12,293 bases of DNA from an uncultured Candidatus Pelagibacter sp. (lineage in GTDB: Bacteria; Pseudomonadota; Alphaproteobacteria; Pelagibacterales; Pelagibacteraceae), in contig CAJQSW010000018.1 of the NCBI GenBank assembly GCA_905616455.1, positions 1-12,293 of the forward strand. Direction: 5' to 3'. How positions within the stretch are numbered: position 1 is the stretch's first letter; each line of letters opens with the position of its first letter. A model generated the notes under the pieces. The model was not told the origin of the DNA. It searched no databases and worked only from the letters and a program-made list of their open reading frames with translations. The position numbers were made by a program, and so were the translations under genes. Shown here in pieces: positions 7,749 to 12,293 of the stretch.

Positions 7749-9206
7749 ATGGAAAACTTTAAATTACTAAAAATAGAAGATTCGTTAAAAAATTCATTGG
7801 AAAAAATGAAGTTTACGAAGCCGACACCAATTCAAGCTATGGCAATTCCGGTTGCTTTAGAGGGTAAAGATGTTTTGGGAACAGCACAAACTGGAACTGG
7901 TAAAACATTAGCGTTCAGTATCCCCTTAGTTAATAAATTAATATTAGATAAAAATGCATTTGCGTTGGTAATGTGCCCTACTAGAGAATTAGCAAGCCAA
8001 GTTATGGCAGCAATTAAAAGCATTATTAGTGATAAGATTAATATTAAAACTGCGCTGCTAATTGGTGGAGAGGCAATGCAAAAACAGCTTAGACAACTAG
8101 GTAACAGATCTAGAATAATTGTGGGAACACCAGGAAGAATTAATGACCATCTAAAAAGAAAAAGTTTAAATTTATCAGCTACCAAATACTTGGTATTAGA
8201 CGAAACAGATAGAATGTTGGACATGGGTTTTACACCACAAATAGAGATGATTTTAAAATTTGTTCCAAAAGATCATCAAACTTTATTGTTTTCTGCAACC
8301 TTACCACAAAATATTGTAAGAATTTCTGAAAGATATTTAAATAAGCCTGAAAGAATTTCTACGGGATCAACTTCAGTTCCTATTGCAAAAATTAAACAAG
8401 AAACCCTTCAAGTCTTTAAAGAAAATAAATATGATGAGTTAGTAGATCAATTTATAGCAAGAAAAGGATCAATATTAGTTTTTGTTAAAACTAAAAGAGG
8501 TGCTGATAAAATGGTTAAGCGTCTTAAAGAAGAAGGTCATTCAGCTGATGCTATTCATGGAGATCTTCGTCAAAGTAAAAGAGATCGTGTAATCACTTCA
8601 TTTAGAAAAGGCCTTAAGAGAATATTAATTGCAACAGATGTTGCTGCAAGAGGTTTAGATATTCCATTAATTCAGCACGTAATAAATTATGACCTTCCAC
8701 AAGTGCCAGAAGATTACGTTCATAGAATTGGAAGAACTGCTAGAGCAGGAACAGAAGGTTCTGCTTTAACCTTTCTTACACCAGATGATAGGTCGATGTG
8801 GAACGAAATTAGTAAATTAATTGATCCAAATTTTAAACCTGCGCCACGTGGAGCAAGAGGAGATTCAAGAGGTGGTAAAAGAGGAAAAGCGCCATTCAAT
8901 AAAAAAAGAAAATTCAGAGACGAAAAAAAATCTAGCTATGGAAGATCTAGCTCATCATCAAGAGATGGAGAGAAAAAAAGTTTTGGTTATAAGGGAAAAT
9001 CTAGTTTTACTAAAAAAGATGATTCAAAACCAACAGGTTTCACAAATAACCCAAAATACTTTGGAAAAAAAACATCCGAAAGTTCATCAACGAGTGGAGA
9101 AAAAAAAAGCTCCAGTTTTGATGGAAAGAAGAAGTTTAAAAGCAGAAGTGATAGACCTAAAAGTTTCACTTTCAAAAAACATAGTCAAAAAAGAACTAAA
9201 GTCTAA
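7749..9206 (+). CDS. DEAD-box ATP-dependent RNA helicase with a basic, disordered tail
   Basis: The helicase core covers about residues 1-360 and has all expected motifs. The Q motif has Gln29 in KPTPIQ, motif I is AQTGTGKT (46-53), Ia is PTREL (77-81), Ib is TPGR (127-130) and III is SAT (182-184). The second RecA domain has ATDVAARGLD (295-304) and HRIGRTAR (325-332). Motif II reads DETD (151-154) rather than DEAD; the catalytic D-E-x-D residues are kept. The protein resembles RhlE/DeaD-type helicases, which remodel RNA in ribosome assembly and cold adaptation, but I cannot assign it to one ortholog. The tail (about 362-485) is low complexity, rich in K, S, G and R with some RGG-like clusters, and likely binds RNA non-specifically. 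The ATG at 7749 lacks a clear Shine-Dalgarno. The gene converges on a small ORF, overlapping it by 4 bp. Confidence 0.95.
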   Translation: MENFKLLKIEDSLKNSLEKMKFTKPTPIQAMAIPVALEGKDVLGTAQTGTGKTLAFSIPLVNKLILDKNAFALVMCPTRELASQVMAAIKSIISDKINIKTALLIGGEAMQKQLRQLGNRSRIIVGTPGRINDHLKRKSLNLSATKYLVLDETDRMLDMGFTPQIEMILKFVPKDHQTLLFSATLPQNIVRISERYLNKPERISTGSTSVPIAKIKQETLQVFKENKYDELVDQFIARKGSILVFVKTKRGADKMVKRLKEEGHSADAIHGDLRQSKRDRVITSFRKGLKRILIATDVAARGLDIPLIQHVINYDLPQVPEDYVHRIGRTARAGTEGSALTFLTPDDRSMWNEISKLIDPNFKPAPRGARGDSRGGKRGKAPFNKKRKFRDEKKSSYGRSSSSSRDGEKKSFGYKGKSSFTKKDDSKPTGFTNNPKYFGKKTSESSSTSGEKKSSSFDGKKKFKSRSDRPKSFTFKKHSQKRTKV

Positions 9207-9316
9207 GACTTTTTAGATTTCTCTTTTTTATTTTTTCTTTTTTCTTTCAGGCTTAATTTTGGCTTTTTAGCAGTACTTGAATCTTTAAATGATTTTCCAC
9301 TGTATCTTTTTGACAT
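9203..9316 (-). CDS. Small, very basic 37-residue protein (hypothetical)
   Basis: This short ORF encodes 37 residues beginning MSKRYSGKSF, with a C-terminal half dominated by lysine (KLSLKEKRKNKKEKSKK). The ATG at 9316-9314 has a properly placed Shine-Dalgarno-like AAGG (9327-9324, 7-nt spacer), which few genes in this window have. That is the main reason for calling it. The stop overlaps the convergent helicase stop by 4 bp. The composition suggests a nucleic-acid- or ribosome-associated peptide, but I recognise no family. Its start lies 24 nt downstream of an intrinsic terminator on the same strand, so either it has its own very short promoter region or its expression depends on readthrough. 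It could also be non-coding complement of lysine-poor DNA. Confidence 0.5.
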   Translation of the reverse strand: MSKRYSGKSFKDSSTAKKPKLSLKEKRKNKKEKSKKS

Positions 9317-9340
9317 ATTCTAACCTTATAACAGCTTAAT

Positions 9341-9368
9341 AAAAAAAAAAGCCACCTAAAATGATGGC
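9341..9368 (-). terminator. Intrinsic terminator after element A
   Basis: On the minus strand GCCATC (9368-9363), loop ATTTTA, GGTGGC (9356-9351) is followed by ten T. One pair is a U-G wobble in minus-strand RNA but a C-A mismatch on the plus strand. This fixes the direction as minus. The flanking A and T residues can extend the stem by about four pairs. Confidence 0.85.
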
Positions 9369-9425
9369 CTTTGAATTCTTTTTAAAAAAGAGTGGGATTA
9401 CATATCCATCATATTGTTCAATAAT

Positions 9426-9462
9426 TATTGATTTACTTATCTTTTCTTAAAATTGCTCATCT
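9426..9462 (-). repeat. 37-nt direct repeat core, copy A
   Basis: This is identical to 10461-10497 at 35 of 37 positions, with two transitions at 9445 and 9454. Weaker similarity extends on both sides to about 9398-9471. It lies in the same orientation as copy B and flanks the FkbM methyltransferase gene. Confidence 0.9.
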
Positions 9463-9564
9463 CAGTTCATCACTTTTTGATAGTTTTAACAAAGCAATTT
9501 AAAAAAAATTTAAATAATTGTGGAATAGTAAATATTCAATGTAATAAAATTTAGAATATGATAT

Positions 9565-10347
9565 TTATTTATCAAACAGTTTTAACATTTTTTTATCTTT
9601 ATAAATTTTTTGGAAAATGTTTTTTTTTAAAAAAGCTATATCAATTTGCGCTAAAACTTTATCTAAGTAATGCATTTCAGTAATCTCAAAAGGTAAGTAG
9701 TTAATGCTATCTAAATATTTTATATAATCATTTAAAGTTGGTGCGCCCGAGTTATAAGAAATTATTGGACATTCTAAAAGAATAATTTTACAATTATTTA
9801 AAATTTCATTCCCTCCCCTAAGAATATCAATTTCTGAACCTTGAGTGTCAATTTTAAGAAAATCTGGAAAAGGAATTTGATTTTTTTTTTGAATTTCATT
9901 CAATGTAATTGCCTTAAGAGTTTTTGGAGCGATTGTATTTTCATAAAAATTAGTTTTTTCAGGAAAATATGAATCCCCCGTGTGTACTTTGCTAAAAAAT
10001 TGAACGTCTTTATTTTTATCAGAGAGAACATTAATAAAATATTTATGACCAGAATCTTTTAAATATATCTCATTTTCAGCATTTGCTTCAAATAAATAAA
10101 ATTTACTTTTTTTTAGTGATGTTTTTTTTAGTAATTTAGTCCAATCTCCTTGAAATGCTCCAACATCATATACAGTGTTAATTTCAATTTTATTTTCTAG
10201 TAAATGTAAAATTATAGAATTTAATTTTTGCTTATATAGAGAATTAAACAATTTCTCGTATTTTTTTTTAAAAAATTTTACTATCTCAAAATTTATGGAA
10301 AACTTTTTATACGATTTAATTTTCATTTTAAGGTTAATTGATACCAT
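9565..10347 (-). CDS. FkbM-family SAM-dependent methyltransferase
   Basis: This 260-residue protein has the SAM-binding motif I VYDVGAFQGDW (59-69) and an acidic motif II region, LFEAN (85-89). It also has the FkbM signature DFLKIDTQGSEIDIL (162-176) and LLECP (190-194). FkbM-type enzymes O-methylate sugars or secondary metabolites and are common in surface-polysaccharide clusters of marine bacteria; the acceptor here is unknown. The first ATG (10347) sits one base after the U-run of a terminator. An ATG at 10326 giving 253 residues is an equally good start, and neither has a clear Shine-Dalgarno. The gene stands alone, is visibly more AT-rich than groEL or typA, and is bracketed by the two element copies. 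This suggests a recently gained, exchangeable gene between conserved neighbours. Confidence 0.85.
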   Translation of the reverse strand: MVSINLKMKIKSYKKFSINFEIVKFFKKKYEKLFNSLYKQKLNSIILHLLENKIEINTVYDVGAFQGDWTKLLKKTSLKKSKFYLFEANAENEIYLKDSGHKYFINVLSDKNKDVQFFSKVHTGDSYFPEKTNFYENTIAPKTLKAITLNEIQKKNQIPFPDFLKIDTQGSEIDILRGGNEILNNCKIILLECPIISYNSGAPTLNDYIKYLDSINYLPFEITEMHYLDKVLAQIDIAFLKKNIFQKIYKDKKMLKLFDK

Positions 10348-10380
10348 AAAAAAAACCCCCAGAAAATTTATTTCTGAGGG
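10348..10380 (-). terminator. Intrinsic terminator after element B, directly before the FkbM start
   Basis: On the minus strand CCCTCAGAAA (10380-10371), loop TAAAT, TTTCTGGGGG (10365-10356) forms a ten-pair stem with one U-G wobble, followed by eight T (10355-10348). On the plus strand the wobble becomes a C-A mismatch and the T-run is displaced, so the minus direction is favoured. The first FkbM ATG follows immediately. Confidence 0.85.
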
Positions 10381-10403
10381 TTCTAATTTTTTTTAGTGTA
10401 TGT

Positions 10404-10423
10404 ATCTAGAGTGCTCTCTAGAT
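10404..10423 (-). repeat. Perfect inverted repeat inside element B
   Basis: ATCTAGAG (10404-10411), a TGCT loop and CTCTAGAT (10416-10423) form a perfect 8-bp hairpin with a 4-nt loop. It lies between the repeat core and the terminator, as does a less GC-rich hairpin in element A. Confidence 0.8.
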
Positions 10424-10460
10424 GGAACTGTATTACATTCTCATTCACTAGTTCATTAAA

Positions 10461-10497
10461 TATTGATTTACTTATCTTTCCTTAAAATCGCTCATCT
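10461..10497 (-). repeat. 37-nt direct repeat core, copy B
   Basis: This is the partner of 9426-9462 (35 of 37 identical, same orientation). Similarity continues outwards as TTACAT...GTTCA on one side and CTCATCT...GTTCATC on the other, giving about 65-75 nt of related sequence. Confidence 0.9.
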
Positions 10498-10531
10498 AAC
10501 GTTCATCTATTTGTTCATCCAACGTTTATCT
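10490..10531. repeat. Four phased GTTCATCTA-like repeats
   Basis: On the plus strand, GCTCATCTA, GTTCATCTA, GTTCATCCA and GTTTATCTA begin at 10490, 10501, 10513 and 10524, spaced 11, 12 and 11 bp. Element A has only two (9455 and 9465). The roughly one-helical-turn spacing would suit cooperative protein binding or a repeated RNA pairing motif. Confidence 0.7.
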
Positions 10532-10544
10532 ATAGTGCAGACAT

Positions 10545-10581
10545 AAAAAAACCCCCGGAGTGTTAAACAACGGGGGTTTTT
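10545..10581. terminator. Bidirectional intrinsic terminator downstream of groEL
   Basis: CCCCCG (10552-10557) and CGGGGG (10571-10576) form a perfect stem. The loop contains a further TGTT/AACA pairing. Seven A precede it and five T follow, so it works in both directions. On the minus strand it lies about 30 nt after the groEL stop and should end the groEL transcript. Confidence 0.92.
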
Positions 10582-10608
10582 ATAATTTTTAAGTCTAGAT
10601 AGACGGGA

Positions 10609-12291
<1,683 letters not shown>

Positions 12292-12293
12292 TT

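Larger units (their letters stand above)
9341..9475 (-). ncRNA. Candidate small RNA or leader, element A
   Basis: This non-coding stretch lies downstream of the FkbM gene and has a near-duplicate upstream of it (10348-10531). Read on the minus strand it holds GATGAAC and GATGAGC motifs, then the 37-nt conserved core (9462-9426). A TTGAAC and an ATGTAAT shared with element B follow, then an A/T hairpin (about 9390-9374) and a strong terminator (9368-9341). The core differs from element B at only 2 of 37 positions, while the sequence near the terminator differs but keeps the hairpin-then-terminator order. That is what a terminated small RNA or leader would show. The 5' end is a guess, since no clear promoter was found. 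Confidence 0.45.
10348..10531 (-). ncRNA. Candidate small RNA or leader, element B
   Basis: This non-coding stretch between the groEL terminator and the FkbM gene, read on the minus strand, has four phased GATGAAC-like motifs (10530-10490). The 37-nt core shared with element A (10497-10461) follows. Then come a shared ATGTAAT (about 10440-10434), a perfect 8-bp hairpin (10423-10404) and a strong terminator (10380-10348). A TATAGA-like sequence just upstream (about 10534-10529) could be a -10 box, but no good -35 was found. It lies downstream of the groEL terminator, so it is probably not simply groEL 3' UTR. Alternative readings are a transcription-attenuating leader of FkbM or a mobile repeat. 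Confidence 0.45.

Noticed and set aside
8821..9216. 131-codon plus-strand frame overlapping the helicase tail
   Set aside because: It is an alternate frame of the low-complexity lysine/serine-rich helicase C-terminus; the helicase frame is clearly the real one.
9480..9564. Promoter for element A in the AT-rich stretch after the FkbM stop
   Set aside because: Several TTG and TAT-like hexamers exist, but none has acceptable spacing and matches above the AT-rich background.
10472..10495. A 7-codon ORF (MSDFKER) inside the repeat core, with a counterpart MSNFKKR at 9437-9460
   Set aside because: Both nucleotide differences between copies change the amino acid, so there is no sign of selection on a peptide. 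The reading frame is very short and lacks a clear ribosome site.
10385..10545. Element B as a tRNA, tmRNA or CRISPR-like repeat
   Set aside because: There is no cloverleaf, no tRNA-like acceptor pairing and no regular repeat-spacer pattern. The short repeats are contiguous and phased at about 11 bp rather than separated by unique spacers.
10545..10581. groEL terminator as evidence that element B is transcribed on the plus strand
   Set aside because: The hairpin is bidirectional, so it is uninformative. The terminators at 10348-10380 and 9341-9368 favour the minus strand, and element A has no plus-strand terminator.

Overview
The window is a very AT-rich, tightly packed bacterial chromosome segment. 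Coding density is high, intergenic gaps are short and stop codons overlap. The proteins (GroEL with a GGM tail, TypA/BipA, TldD/TldE, a DEAD-box helicase, a YczE-type membrane protein, a DUF6134-like exported protein) look alphaproteobacterial. The AT bias and streamlining suggest a Pelagibacterales (SAR11)-like organism. That placement is inferred from composition and protein style, not from a search.

Layout: 1-532 (minus) holds a rhodanese-like protein followed directly by the start of a DUF393/DCC thiol protein that runs off the left edge. 640-4345 (plus) is a compact operon: tldD, tldE/pmbA and a renalase-like FAD oxidoreductase joined by an ATGA overlap. 4348-5028 (minus) encodes a secreted DUF6134-like protein, divergent from a YczE/YitT-family membrane protein (5083-5730, plus). 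That gene meets typA/bipA (5727-7553, minus) tail to tail. A 195-bp divergent spacer separates typA from a DEAD-box RNA helicase (7749-9206, plus), which converges on a tiny basic-protein ORF (9203-9316, minus). The right third, read on the minus strand, runs groEL (12273 to 10609), terminator, element B, terminator, FkbM-type methyltransferase (10347 to 9565), element A, terminator, small ORF.

Most of the window is housekeeping: translation and RNA remodelling (TypA, helicase), protein folding and turnover (GroEL, TldD/E), and sulfur/thiol chemistry (rhodanese, DCC protein). The FkbM methyltransferase is the accessory-looking gene. The most unusual structure is around it. Two copies of an approximately 65-75 nt non-coding element share a 37-nt core with 35 identities. 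Each is followed on the minus strand by its own hairpin and intrinsic terminator, and the two flank the FkbM gene as direct repeats. They may be a duplicated small RNA gene, or terminator-type leader elements placed just before two ORFs. They may also mark the edges of an inserted cassette. No tRNA, rRNA, IS element or CRISPR array was seen.
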